A stretch of DNA of 64,000 bases, taken from contig NZ_FNZU01000003.1 in assembly GCF_900109325.1 (NCBI RefSeq), forward strand, positions 62,001 through 126,000. The letters run 5' to 3'. Source of the stretch: Alkalibacterium pelagium (lineage in GTDB: Bacteria; Bacillota; Bacilli; Lactobacillales; Carnobacteriaceae_A). Under the pieces are notes generated by a model. The model did not search any database and was not told the origin of the DNA. It saw only the letters and a program-made list of their open reading frames with translations. Of the stretch, positions 36,587-45,101 are shown one piece after another; the first letter of the stretch is position 1; every line of letters starts with the position of its first letter. The translations under genes and the position numbers were made by a program.

Positions 36587-37618
36587 ATGTCACAGAAAAT
36601 GTACGCATATGGGTTTACTGATCCTCAGAAAGATCAGGATCTGCCAGTTTTTGAAAAGCGGGAATGCCCTGTACCTGAACCACATGGCAGAGAAATCGTG
36701 GTCGAGGTCAAAGCGGTCGGGATCAACCCGACAGACCTGGCAACCCGCCGGATGAAAAAGTCGTCAGACGACTCGTTCACTATTCTTGGAAGAGATGTCT
36801 CCGGGACAGTCACTTCAATCGGACCAGATGTCACTCTCTTTAAAGAAGGGGATGACGTCTTCTATCCAGGTACCAGTACCGTCCAAGGGGCTCAGGCAGA
36901 CTATCATAAGATTGACGAACGGATGGTCAGTCTTAAACCGAAAAATCTAAGTTTCGCTGAAGCAGCTGCACTACCACTGACCGCTCTGACCTCTTATGAA
37001 GTCATTCATGATCGTCTGAATCTCTTTGATATGAGTGAAGATCCTTCTGAAATCACTCTACTGATCGCTGGAGCAGCAGGTGGAGTCGGCTCGATAGCCA
37101 CCCAACTGGCTCTGAATTATGGCTTCAAGGTCATCGGTACGGCATCGCGGGAAGAATCGTCAAAATATCTACAGAAGCTTGGAGTCAAGCACGTGATCGA
37201 CCACACTAAACCTTATCAGAAACAGCTTGATCAACTTGGCATCACAACTGTCGACGCCGTCTTCCTGGCTGCCAAGTCGGATGAAAATATCAAAGAAGCC
37301 GCTAAAATCGTCAAGCCTCAAGGACGTATCTGTTCACTTCTTCCATTGTCTGAAACTTTACCACATCCATTTTTTGCTAAAAGTCTGACAATGAGTTTTG
37401 AACTGATGTATACCCGATCAGTCTACCAGACTGATGACTGGATCAGACAGCACGAATATTTAACTGAACTGAAAAACCAGGTCGAGCAAGGATTCATCAG
37501 TTCTACTTTGTCCAAGCATTTTGATCGAATGAATGAGGACACATTAAAAGAAGCTTATACTTTACTCCAGTCGGAACACACTATAGGGAAAATCGTTCTT
37601 GAACACAGTCGCTCCTAG
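36587..37618 (+). CDS. zinc-type alcohol dehydrogenase-like / quinone oxidoreductase family protein
   Basis: A 343-residue medium-chain dehydrogenase. It has the GroES-like N-terminal domain (GRDVSGTVTSIG at about 69-80) and a Rossmann domain with AGAAGGVGSIATQLA. The catalytic-zinc cysteines and the GHE motif of true alcohol dehydrogenases are missing, which places it with NADPH-dependent quinone or enoyl reductases (COG0604 group). The substrate is unknown. GGAAGGAAA precedes the ATG. It is a single-gene unit ending in a terminator shared with the convergent DUF624 gene. Confidence 0.85.
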   Translation: MSQKMYAYGFTDPQKDQDLPVFEKRECPVPEPHGREIVVEVKAVGINPTDLATRRMKKSSDDSFTILGRDVSGTVTSIGPDVTLFKEGDDVFYPGTSTVQGAQADYHKIDERMVSLKPKNLSFAEAAALPLTALTSYEVIHDRLNLFDMSEDPSEITLLIAGAAGGVGSIATQLALNYGFKVIGTASREESSKYLQKLGVKHVIDHTKPYQKQLDQLGITTVDAVFLAAKSDENIKEAAKIVKPQGRICSLLPLSETLPHPFFAKSLTMSFELMYTRSVYQTDDWIRQHEYLTELKNQVEQGFISSTLSKHFDRMNEDTLKEAYTLLQSEHTIGKIVLEHSRS

Positions 37619-37663
37619 TCTGCAGGAACGTTGAATTCAAAATATGCTAATCACATACAGTAA

Positions 37664-37703
37664 AAGCACATCATTCTTTCATTTATAGAAAGGTGATGTG
37701 CTT
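37664..37703. terminator. bidirectional terminator
   Basis: AAGCACATCA (37664-37673) pairs with TGATGTGCTT (37694-37703), with an inner CTTTC/GAAAG pairing, and a T-rich flank on the plus strand. It lies between convergent genes. Confidence 0.82.
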
Positions 37704-37706
37704 CTT

Positions 37707-38360
37707 TTATAGGACATGGCTGTCTTTCTTGCGCTGGTTCTTTTCCTCAATCTTTTTATTCGTAAAAATGAATAGGAAAGCAGGAAAACTTAAAGTAAAG
37801 AAGAAAAACAATGGAACAAAGTAAAGTGACAGACCGACTTGTACTCCCATCATCAGCAGTAACCCTAAACTGTAATGGGGGTATTTTATCGTGTTTCTTA
37901 GCGAAAGGACTAAACGCTCCTTTAAGGATTCTTCTCTTATGACCAGTCTTGCATATGAATAAAAGAACAGAAACAGGAACAGTATGCTTAGAACGATAAT
38001 AGCCCCCAGCAGAATAGACCTGAGCGCAAGCTCCTGCGGCATCTGAAAGACGATGATGGCATCTATAATTAGAATAATCAGCAGCAGTGCGAACGGCGCA
38101 CCTCTCTTATAGCTGCTCCAGATATTCGTTTCAAGATAAGAAACAAATTCTGCTTTAAGCTTGAAGCTGCTTCCGCTGATTTTTCTGGAAATACAGTGGA
38201 AGACAGCTTCTGTCGCGGCAAAGACAGGAACAATGAGTATGGACGCCAGCAGCCATAAAAGATTGATCAGAGCTAAAAAAGAAAAGTACTCAGTAAACAC
38301 AACAATTGCAGACTTGTCACCCTCCACTTTATGGTTCGAAGAATGTTGGTCGTGACCCAT
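37707..38360 (-). CDS. DUF624 (YesL-like) membrane protein of the second importer operon
   Basis: A 217-residue protein with five or six transmembrane helices and the DUF624 layout, including the IVPVFAATEAVFHCISRK segment after the first helix. Its ATG shares one base with the stop codon of the upstream permease (TGATG arrangement), so it is translationally coupled to the importer. The N-terminal 20 residues are hydrophilic and His-rich. Function unknown; it is the second DUF624 gene in the window that lies next to a sugar ABC importer. Confidence 0.75.
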   Translation of the reverse strand: MGHDQHSSNHKVEGDKSAIVVFTEYFSFLALINLLWLLASILIVPVFAATEAVFHCISRKISGSSFKLKAEFVSYLETNIWSSYKRGAPFALLLIILIIDAIIVFQMPQELALRSILLGAIIVLSILFLFLFFYSYARLVIREESLKERLVLSLRNTIKYPHYSLGLLLMMGVQVGLSLYFVPLFFFFTLSFPAFLFIFTNKKIEEKNQRKKDSHVL

Positions 38361-39268
38361 CAGCCTTTTGTCCCCCCAGTCAGATCCATCCCACTAATGA
38401 AGTACTTCTGTGCAAAGAAAAATAATAAAACAGTTGGAATCATGACCAGCGTAGCTCCGGCCATCAGATAATTCCATTGCGTTGTGGACTGATTCTGAAA
38501 GCTCTGCAGCCCAATCTGCAACGTGTAACGCTCTTCGCGGGTAATATAGAGCAGCGGACCTAGAAAATCGTTCCATGCTCCATTGAAAGACATAATTCCA
38601 ACGGTAATCAGTGCCGGTTTAGTCAGTGGCAGCATCAGTCTGCTCCAGATATACAGATGATTCGCTCCATCAATTTTAGCTGCCTCAATCAGCTCGTTAC
38701 TGACAGACATATAAAACTGCCTCATAAGGAAGATGAAAAACGCACTCCCGAAAAAGGACGGTACGATCAGAGGCAGGTATGTTCCTACCCATCCGATTCT
38801 AGTAAATAAGATATATTGTGGAATCATAGTGACAAATCCTGGCACCATCATCGTCGCTAATACTAGAGCGAACAAAATGTTCTTGCCTGGGAAATCAATT
38901 TTCGCAAAACCGTAAGCTATAAATGAATTGGACAGGACGTTACCTGCAACAACAAAGGTCGTAATCAGTAAGGTGTTTCGCATATATCTGAAGAATGGAA
39001 ACGCCTGTATCGTATGCAGATAGTTCCCCCATTCAAACGTTTCAGGAATAATGGTAGGAGGGAACCTGACGATCTCTTCCATTGGTTTCAACGATGTACT
39101 CAGCATCCACCCTAAAGGCGCAAGAAGGACCAGACTCACTGATATCAACAGTACATAGACGATTAATTTGCCTATAAACTGCTGTCTTTTTCTACTTTTA
39201 AAGTAATTAGTGTTCCATTTTAACCGAGACTTAGTTTTTTCACTCGGTACAGCTTTTGAGGTAGCAAT
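38360..39268 (-). CDS. MalG-type sugar ABC transporter permease with apparent AUU start
   Basis: A 302-residue permease with six transmembrane helices and the EAA loop IEAAKIDGANHLYIWSRL. The proposed start is ATT at 39268: AAAGGAGG (complement of 39276-39283) sits 7 bases before it, the best ribosome site around. From there the frame encodes a basic N-terminus (IATSKAVPSEKTKSRLKW) and a complete first membrane helix. The only standard start in frame before that helix ends is a TTG at 39148, which has no ribosome site and would cut the helix. Between the upstream stop and 39148 there is no in-frame ATG or GTG. Confidence in the function is high, in the start moderate. Confidence 0.82.
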   Translation of the reverse strand: MATSKAVPSEKTKSRLKWNTNYFKSRKRQQFIGKLIVYVLLISVSLVLLAPLGWMLSTSLKPMEEIVRFPPTIIPETFEWGNYLHTIQAFPFFRYMRNTLLITTFVVAGNVLSNSFIAYGFAKIDFPGKNILFALVLATMMVPGFVTMIPQYILFTRIGWVGTYLPLIVPSFFGSAFFIFLMRQFYMSVSNELIEAAKIDGANHLYIWSRLMLPLTKPALITVGIMSFNGAWNDFLGPLLYITREERYTLQIGLQSFQNQSTTQWNYLMAGATLVMIPTVLLFFFAQKYFISGMDLTGGTKG

Positions 39269-39307
39269 AAGCTTTCCTCCTTTCTTGTAATAAACCTGTT
39301 CAAGTGA

Positions 39308-40264
39308 TTAGTAGTGAACCCATCTTGGGGCTAGTTTTAAGTTAATAAATGTTAACGTCAGAACGATAAGGAACAGAATCATCGACATGGCCATAGCATA
39401 CCCCATGTTGTAGGCTACAAATGCCTGATTCCACATATGCAGATTGTAAAATAGCAGAGAATTAGCCGGACCGCCCGTTCCTCCTTCAGTCATAACGTAG
39501 GCTTCCTGGAAAATCTGGAAAGCCCCGATAGTTGAGGTCACCACATCATAAAAGATGATCGGTGTGATCATTGGCAGGGTAATATGAAAGAACTGACGGG
39601 TAAAACCGGCCCCATCAACTTCTGCAGATTCATATAACTGCTTCGGTACATTTTGTAAAGTGGCAAGATAAAGAAGCATAGCGCCACCCACACTCCAGAG
39701 TCTCATGATAATCAAGGCAGGTTTCGTCCATTGAGGATCAAAAAGCCATGAGGGCCCGCTGATGCCTACCCATGAGAGAATTGTATTGATCAGTCCAGTT
39801 GAGGGTGACAGCAGCTGCATCCACAGGACATAAACTGCGACCCCAGACAAGACCGCAGGCAGATAAAATATTGTTCTGAAGAGTCGAATCCCTCTAATCT
39901 GTCTATTAAGTAAAACCGCTAAAAATACGCTGCCTATAGCAGTAAGTGGTACATTGAATATGACATAGTACGCGGTATTGTATAAAGACGTAGTGAAGAG
40001 CTCATCCTGTGTGAACATGCGTCTAAAATTAGTGAGTCCGATAAAATCCATGCGGGATGTAATATTATAGTTTGTAAAACTTCCTATAAATGAGAACATC
40101 ATCGGAAGAAACATAAATCCAAGGAAACCTATAATAAATGGAGAAACAAAGAGCAGCCCCCACATGGCTTCTTTTTTCTGACTAGGCGACCATTTTTTCT
40201 TTCTCAGCTGCCTGACTTCACTGACAGCTTTTTTAAACTGCGACTGTTCTTCAACAGCTTTCAT
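39308..40264 (-). CDS. MalF-type sugar ABC transporter permease
   Basis: A 318-residue permease with six transmembrane helices after a charged N-terminus, and the EAA loop YESAEVDGAGFTRQFFHI. It is the partner of the MalG-type permease. Two in-frame ATGs are possible; AGGAGGG ends directly at the one at 40273, so the ATG at 40264, 9 bases from the site, is chosen. Belongs to the four-gene unit binding protein, two permeases, DUF624. No ATPase gene is present, so a shared MsmX-like ATPase elsewhere is expected. The substrate is probably an oligosaccharide. Confidence 0.88.
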   Translation of the reverse strand: MKAVEEQSQFKKAVSEVRQLRKKKWSPSQKKEAMWGLLFVSPFIIGFLGFMFLPMMFSFIGSFTNYNITSRMDFIGLTNFRRMFTQDELFTTSLYNTAYYVIFNVPLTAIGSVFLAVLLNRQIRGIRLFRTIFYLPAVLSGVAVYVLWMQLLSPSTGLINTILSWVGISGPSWLFDPQWTKPALIIMRLWSVGGAMLLYLATLQNVPKQLYESAEVDGAGFTRQFFHITLPMITPIIFYDVVTSTIGAFQIFQEAYVMTEGGTGGPANSLLFYNLHMWNQAFVAYNMGYAMAMSMILFLIVLTLTFINLKLAPRWVHY

Positions 40265-40364
40265 AATTGACATCCCTCCTGTCAAACATAGTTAAAAAGG
40301 GATGCAGGCCCATCCCTTTTCACTTACATTCTCTAACCGATTAAAAAAGATAACTTATACTGAC

Positions 40365-41714
40365 TTACTGATGCTGTTCCACTAAGTTCTCAACTGAATT
40401 CTGAGCGTCTTCCAGTGCTTCTTCAGCTGTTTTTTCTCCCAGGAATGCAGCATCTATCTGCGTATTGACGAGCGACAGATAATCAGGAGCATTAAGCGGC
40501 ACTGGTGTGATCACAGTCTGTTCGAGATTCTGGTTCGCCATATCATAAATCATCTGAGCTCTTTCATCCAGTTCGGTATTGTCAGCAAGATTTTCGTTGG
40601 CTTCCACATTAGCCATAATGTCAAAACTGTTCATACCGAATCTTTCCTGAACATCAGTTGACGTCAGATACCGGATGAATTCATAGGATTCTTCAGGATG
40701 AGAGGTGTTTTCCGGGATTTCCAGAACGAATCCGCCTCCCCATGACCAGTTTCCACTTCCTTCTTCTCTTTCCGGAAGAGGAGCAACACCAAATCTGAAA
40801 TCATCCGGTGCATTCTCGCGTAAATTGGTATAATAGTTAATGTTCTGGCCCCGCATAGCAACCAGGCCTGAAATGAACGGATCTGCTACACCAGAACCGA
40901 ACTCAGCTTCATACTGAGTGATTGTATCGCGTCCGTAGTAATCCTGCCAATCGAGCATCCATTCGAGTGCATCCACTTTTTCGGGTGTATTGATAGCGAC
41001 GTTGCCTTCTTCATCGAACCAGGATGTACCGCCATCTGCATTCAAAGTCCAGACGTCTGCACCAATATTCCATCTTGGATAGAATCCAATCTGCTCCCAG
41101 GACTCACCTGATTCCTGATCAAGTGCACGTGCCATTTCTTCCAGTTCATCCCACGTTGCTGGTGGACTGTCAGGGTCCAGTCCAGCCTCTTCAAAAGCAT
41201 CGAGATTGTAAAAAAGGACCTGAGTATCCGTATTGAACGGAACAGCGTATGCTTCATCTTCAAACAGGACTGTCTCCCATAATTGAGGATAAAACTCTCC
41301 AGAGATATCTTCTTCATCAATAAATGCCTGAAGATTAGTTGCCTGATTAGCATCTGCTCGCTGACGCACACTGTTTATGTCCTGAACGATGACATCAGGT
41401 GCATTCCCACCTGCAATTGCTGCCAGAGCCTTTGTCCAGATATCTCCCCAAGGCTGGTACACGTATTCTACAGTAATTGTATCATTGGTTTCATTAAAAT
41501 CTTCAATAATTGCTTCAATCGTGTCTCTCCTAGGACCAGATCCCCAGAATGACCAGAATTCCAGTTCAACCTGCTCTCCTGAAGCGCCTTCAGAACCTGG
41601 ATTACTAGTATCTTCGGCATCTGAATTCCCATTTCCACATGCTGCTAGAATCAAAGGTGTTGCAGTTAGAGCAGCCAGTTTGTAAAGACCAGTTTTGTTG
41701 TTTTTCATCCCCAC
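40365..41714 (-). CDS. family 1 extracellular sugar-binding lipoprotein
   Basis: A 449-residue substrate-binding lipoprotein with signal peptide and lipobox LAAC at about 23-26, then a Ser/Gly/Asp linker and the opening EFWSFWGSGPRRD of family 1 sugar-binding proteins. The mature protein is strongly acidic. The start is GTG at 41714, with AAGGAGG 7 bases upstream; an ATG two codons later is less well spaced. It heads the second importer operon. Substrate unknown; nothing ties it directly to XylR, as no operator was found in its upstream region. Confidence 0.88.
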   Translation of the reverse strand: MGMKNNKTGLYKLAALTATPLILAACGNGNSDAEDTSNPGSEGASGEQVELEFWSFWGSGPRRDTIEAIIEDFNETNDTITVEYVYQPWGDIWTKALAAIAGGNAPDVIVQDINSVRQRADANQATNLQAFIDEEDISGEFYPQLWETVLFEDEAYAVPFNTDTQVLFYNLDAFEEAGLDPDSPPATWDELEEMARALDQESGESWEQIGFYPRWNIGADVWTLNADGGTSWFDEEGNVAINTPEKVDALEWMLDWQDYYGRDTITQYEAEFGSGVADPFISGLVAMRGQNINYYTNLRENAPDDFRFGVAPLPEREEGSGNWSWGGGFVLEIPENTSHPEESYEFIRYLTSTDVQERFGMNSFDIMANVEANENLADNTELDERAQMIYDMANQNLEQTVITPVPLNAPDYLSLVNTQIDAAFLGEKTAEEALEDAQNSVENLVEQHQ

Positions 41715-42035
41715 GTTACTTCCTCCTTTTTACGTATCAATCATATATTCGAACTGATATGTAAAGATATTTTCACTTTAAATGATAAACAACTTCTCTC
41801 TACTATTCAAATTAAAACACCTGACTACTGCTAAAATAATCTCACTATTCTGTCAACACTTGTTAAAAGCACAACAATCTCTTGTATAAAATTACTTAAA
41901 ATAGTTTTATCTTAACATTCTCATAAATATAGGTAAAAAAAGAAACAGTAGAAGCATCACTTCTACTGCTCTTTTTCTTCTCAAATAGTTTATATCATTA
42001 AGTTCAAAATTTCCTATTTGTCCTTTTCACATGTT
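41715..42035. other. AT-rich intergenic region with terminator and putative promoter
   Basis: CAGTAGAAG (41946-41954) pairs with CTTCTACTG (41960-41968); read on the minus strand it is followed by TTTCTTTTTTT, a good terminator for the gene ending at 42036. On the minus strand a TTGACA at about 41848-41853 could be the -35 of the binding-protein gene, but the sequence 17 bases on (TAGCAG) is a poor -10. No cre or XylR-type site was recognised. Confidence 0.6.
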
Positions 42036-43007
42036 CTATTTGTCCCATGTATCAAAAATCGACTTGATCGTTCCTTCAAGTGCGCCTCCAAGAACAAAAA
42101 TGACCCAGCTCCAAGCCCAGAAACTTCCTCCGATCAAGAAGCTTGCTGCAAAGTAAATGACGACAATGATCGGCCAGTAAATCTCTTCTATTATATAATC
42201 GATGCGTTTACGTCTGGCTTCTGCTTTGACTTCCTCTTCGAAACTGTTCGGATTTTTTCCATTTGTGAGCAGGATAGTATAAGCGTTATATACATTTCCG
42301 CTATAGGTGAAACAAACTACTCCTGTTCCAATTAATATGAGCATCAGTCCTACGCCGACTAACACTGGTATCAAGTTGGTCATTGCTCCTAAAAGCATCG
42401 GAGTTAATGACAGGATACACAGTGACACCCCTAGTACAATACTTATGGCAAGTGATTTCTTATAGGCTTTCTGCTGTTCTTCAAGGTGTTCTCTTAAATC
42501 AGGCAATAGTACAAAAGGTTTATGATAAGCTTTCAAGTCAGCTGCCCGCATTCCTTCAAGAATAAAGAGTGCAATACCAACGACCAGAAATGCCAGTAAG
42601 AATACCAGTCCGATCAGAGGTGCCGCCTGAAAGAAGTTCTGCAGTCCCAGTAAGGCAATTAACCCTCCGACCCCTGCAAGTATAGATAATACGCCTAGAC
42701 CGATTCTCAGGCCAATCGTCCCTTTTGTCTGAAGGAAATAGTCGATGCCTTCTTCCTCCATTGTCGGATATTGCTCCCGTCTTTCTTTAGACAGTCTAGA
42801 TATGCCCATTTCTTCTAGAAGCTCTTCAATATTTCCAAACTCAGCAATGACGACACCGATAGCCTCATGCTCAGAAGCCCCCGCATCAATCAGTTCATTA
42901 TACTTGTCCTCCATATTCGCCAGAATATCTGTCCTTAACTGATTCGTTTCCTCAGTGAGCGGTACTGTTTTAAATACTTGATCGACATAATCCTTAATGA
43001 TTTTCAT
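42036..43007 (-). CDS. DUF1700-like membrane protein with permease-prefix domain
   Basis: A 323-residue protein. The N-terminal about 75 residues form a helical domain (YVDQVFKTVP...ILANMEDKYNELI...EAIGVVIAEFGNIEELL) of the DUF1700/permease-prefix type. About six transmembrane helices follow, in two groups of two plus two. Such proteins are commonly paired with PadR regulators and respond to envelope stress or antibiotics. GGAGGGG precedes the ATG at 43007, which lies inside the end of the padR gene (14-base overlap), showing coupling. A terminator at 41946-41968 follows. Confidence 0.75.
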   Translation of the reverse strand: MKIIKDYVDQVFKTVPLTEETNQLRTDILANMEDKYNELIDAGASEHEAIGVVIAEFGNIEELLEEMGISRLSKERREQYPTMEEEGIDYFLQTKGTIGLRIGLGVLSILAGVGGLIALLGLQNFFQAAPLIGLVFLLAFLVVGIALFILEGMRAADLKAYHKPFVLLPDLREHLEEQQKAYKKSLAISIVLGVSLCILSLTPMLLGAMTNLIPVLVGVGLMLILIGTGVVCFTYSGNVYNAYTILLTNGKNPNSFEEEVKAEARRKRIDYIIEEIYWPIIVVIYFAASFLIGGSFWAWSWVIFVLGGALEGTIKSIFDTWDK

Positions 43008-43335
43008 CTTTTTCCCCTCCAACAATTTGATCGACTACTTGCCTGGTCAATGCCCACTCTCTTTTTTTCTCTGACAGATAGTGACATCCCTCTTCTGTTA
43101 TCCGGTAATATGTCCGTTTCTTCCCCTGAGTAACATCTCCCGGATACGCTTCGATAAAGCCGTTTTTCTTAAGACGATTGAATGCAGAATACATGGTTGT
43201 TTCTTTTATTGTATAGTTTCCGTCAGTCCGGTCTCTGATTTCTTTAGACAAGGCATAGCCGTAAGAGTCCCCTTCTCTAAGAAGCGACAGGAGAAAGGTG
43301 TCGTTGTAGCCTCTGATCACATCACTGCTTATCAA
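42994..43335 (-). CDS. PadR-family transcriptional regulator
   Basis: A 113-residue PadR-type winged-helix regulator with the signature segments LREGDSYGYALSKEI (17-31), TMYSAFNRLKKNGFIEAY and GKKRTYYRITEEG. It probably represses its own operon with the DUF1700-like gene. The start is TTG, with AGGAGG 9 bases upstream; no ATG fits the family's N-terminus. An inverted repeat TTACTAC/GTAGTAA at 43429-43449 lies about 95 bases upstream and could be an operator. Confidence 0.88.
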   Translation of the reverse strand: MISSDVIRGYNDTFLLSLLREGDSYGYALSKEIRDRTDGNYTIKETTMYSAFNRLKKNGFIEAYPGDVTQGKKRTYYRITEEGCHYLSEKKREWALTRQVVDQIVGGEKDENH

Positions 43336-43428
43336 TTGACCAAACCTCCTTCTACTGTTTCCATTATGTAAGGACAGTCAAAGTACTTCATCTGTCGTTG
43401 TAATCAGTTTATCATATGATTTAGATGA

Positions 43429-43449
43429 TTACTACACTTATCGTAGTAA
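43429..43449. promoter_or_regulatory. inverted repeat upstream of padR
   Basis: TTACTAC (43429-43435) and GTAGTAA (43443-43449) are perfect mirror arms around 7 bases. The position between the preceding terminator and padR suggests an operator. PadR sites often have the form ATGTA-N8-TACAT, which this only resembles. Confidence 0.35.
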
Positions 43450-43499
43450 AAAAATAAAAATCAGACTCCAGGTGGATATCCCCTCTGAAGCCTGATTAA
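43450..43499 (-). terminator. terminator after the ABC exporter operon
   Basis: On the minus strand ATCAGGCT...CAG pairs, with bulges, with CTG...AGTCTGAT, followed by TTTTTATTTTTTT. It lies directly after the permease stop at 43502. Confidence 0.72.
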
Positions 43500-43501
43500 T
43501 T

Positions 43502-45100
43502 TTAATCGATATCTCTTTTTCTGAAACCTGCCGCTCCTGTCACAGTCAGAGCTGTACCTATTATTGTCAAAAGTACTGCAGTCCATACATTCCATTCTTC
43601 CACAGGCATTTCAGGAATGTGATAGAACGCTGACAACCAGCTGACTGCTTCTGGTATGTCGAACAGACCGCCAAAATACAATAGTATAAAAGCAAAGCCC
43701 AGATAGAGCCATATTAGCGAAGAGGCTTTAGGAAGCCAGCCGACCAGCATGACAGTCAGCCCGATCATGACCACCATTGCCGGGAGATAAGCGAGTCCGG
43801 CAGATACCATATCAAGCAGAGCTATATCATAACCCATGGCTACCGCTGCTCCACCGAAAGCGAGCGACTGAAGGAGCTGAAAGATAAAGGCAACAGTTAA
43901 ACTTGTCAGGATAAAGGTGCTCAGGACAGACGTTCGCGATCTTGCTCCGGCAATGATTTTATCCAGGCGGTTTTTCTTTTCTTCACTTCTTAATCTCAGG
44001 ATGATCTGAACAGTGGGTATCGAAGCTGCCATTGCCAGCACACCCATGATCATAGCTATAAACTGATCAGCCATTGACACGCTATCGTCTCCGGCTATGA
44101 TCTGTTCAATAATCTCATTACCGGCAAGGACATCTTCTATATCGCCAATCACCGATCCATAAGATACCCCAAGAAGGATCATAGCCACCACCCATACAAT
44201 AAGAGGCGTTCTTACAAGCTTCAGTAAAAATCCAAGAGGTGTTTTTAAGAAAACTGATGCATGCCTTTTTCCAGGGCGGTCAGGCAGCAGGCCTGCACCA
44301 ACATCTCGTCTATGCTTCAATCCGAGAGCAGTGACGATCAGCACAAAACTAAGAACCAGACCGACCCACACCGGGAACCAGTTATTCTCAACGAAAGGTT
44401 CAGCTCCATAAAGCAAACCTAAGGGTGAAATCCAGCTCAAAGCATTAAATCCACCTGAATCCCCTATTATACGAAGCATGTAAGATAACCCCAGCACCCC
44501 AAATGACAGCATCATGGCTCCACGAGCATTGGATGATAGCTGGGCAGTTATTAACGTAACGCCTCCAAATATCAGTCCGACTAGTCCGTATAAAATACCG
44601 GTCAGAACAGCTCCTTCAGTGGTCATGCTTGAATCTCCCAGACCAATTAAAAGACCAGCAGACATTACTGCCAGAAGTGTATTCGTAAGAACGAGAAGCA
44701 GGATCGCTGACGTAGTAGATGCCAGCCGTCCAGTCGGCAGAGACTGAATAAGTTCAAGGATACCGTCTTCTTCTTCTGACCTTGTGTTACGGACAACTAA
44801 AAGTATGGACATGATTGCAAAAAGAACAAATCCCATGATCGTCATAGTATGAGAGTACATGGCTCCAATCGTATAATTATCTATTCCTATTGCACGACCG
44901 AACAGTGCTTCCATTGCCGGATTCTGCATCGCCTGAGCCATTGCCTGACGTTCAAGCGGATCCCCATAGACTTCCACAAAGGCGACCGCACCCAGAATGA
45001 CATAAAAAGCACAGCCGGCTAGCCAGAGAAGCAGTTTCAGCCATTCTTTTCTGATAGTAAATGCGAACAGTTTTCCAGTTCGTGCATGAGACTGCATCAT
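43502..45100 (-). CDS. large ABC-2 exporter permease (12 TM, polyketide-exporter type)
   Basis: A 532-residue permease with about twelve transmembrane helices in two similar halves, each opening with a KxxxxxLKLLLW / LLKLVRTPLIVWV-like segment, as in the exporter group annotated for polyketide antibiotics. The frame extends to 45172, inside the ATPase gene, but AGGAG 9 bases before the ATG at 45100 fixes the start, one base after the ATPase stop. With the ATPase and TetR genes it forms a drug- or toxin-export operon. The exported compound is unknown. Confidence 0.82.
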   Translation of the reverse strand: MMQSHARTGKLFAFTIRKEWLKLLLWLAGCAFYVILGAVAFVEVYGDPLERQAMAQAMQNPAMEALFGRAIGIDNYTIGAMYSHTMTIMGFVLFAIMSILLVVRNTRSEEEDGILELIQSLPTGRLASTTSAILLLVLTNTLLAVMSAGLLIGLGDSSMTTEGAVLTGILYGLVGLIFGGVTLITAQLSSNARGAMMLSFGVLGLSYMLRIIGDSGGFNALSWISPLGLLYGAEPFVENNWFPVWVGLVLSFVLIVTALGLKHRRDVGAGLLPDRPGKRHASVFLKTPLGFLLKLVRTPLIVWVVAMILLGVSYGSVIGDIEDVLAGNEIIEQIIAGDDSVSMADQFIAMIMGVLAMAASIPTVQIILRLRSEEKKNRLDKIIAGARSRTSVLSTFILTSLTVAFIFQLLQSLAFGGAAVAMGYDIALLDMVSAGLAYLPAMVVMIGLTVMLVGWLPKASSLIWLYLGFAFILLYFGGLFDIPEAVSWLSAFYHIPEMPVEEWNVWTAVLLTIIGTALTVTGAAGFRKRDID

Positions 45101-45101
45101 G

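Noticed and set aside
39148-39150. TTG as start of the MalG-type permease
   Set aside because: No ribosome site precedes it, and starting there would remove most of the first membrane helix; the ATT at 39268 has an ideal site.
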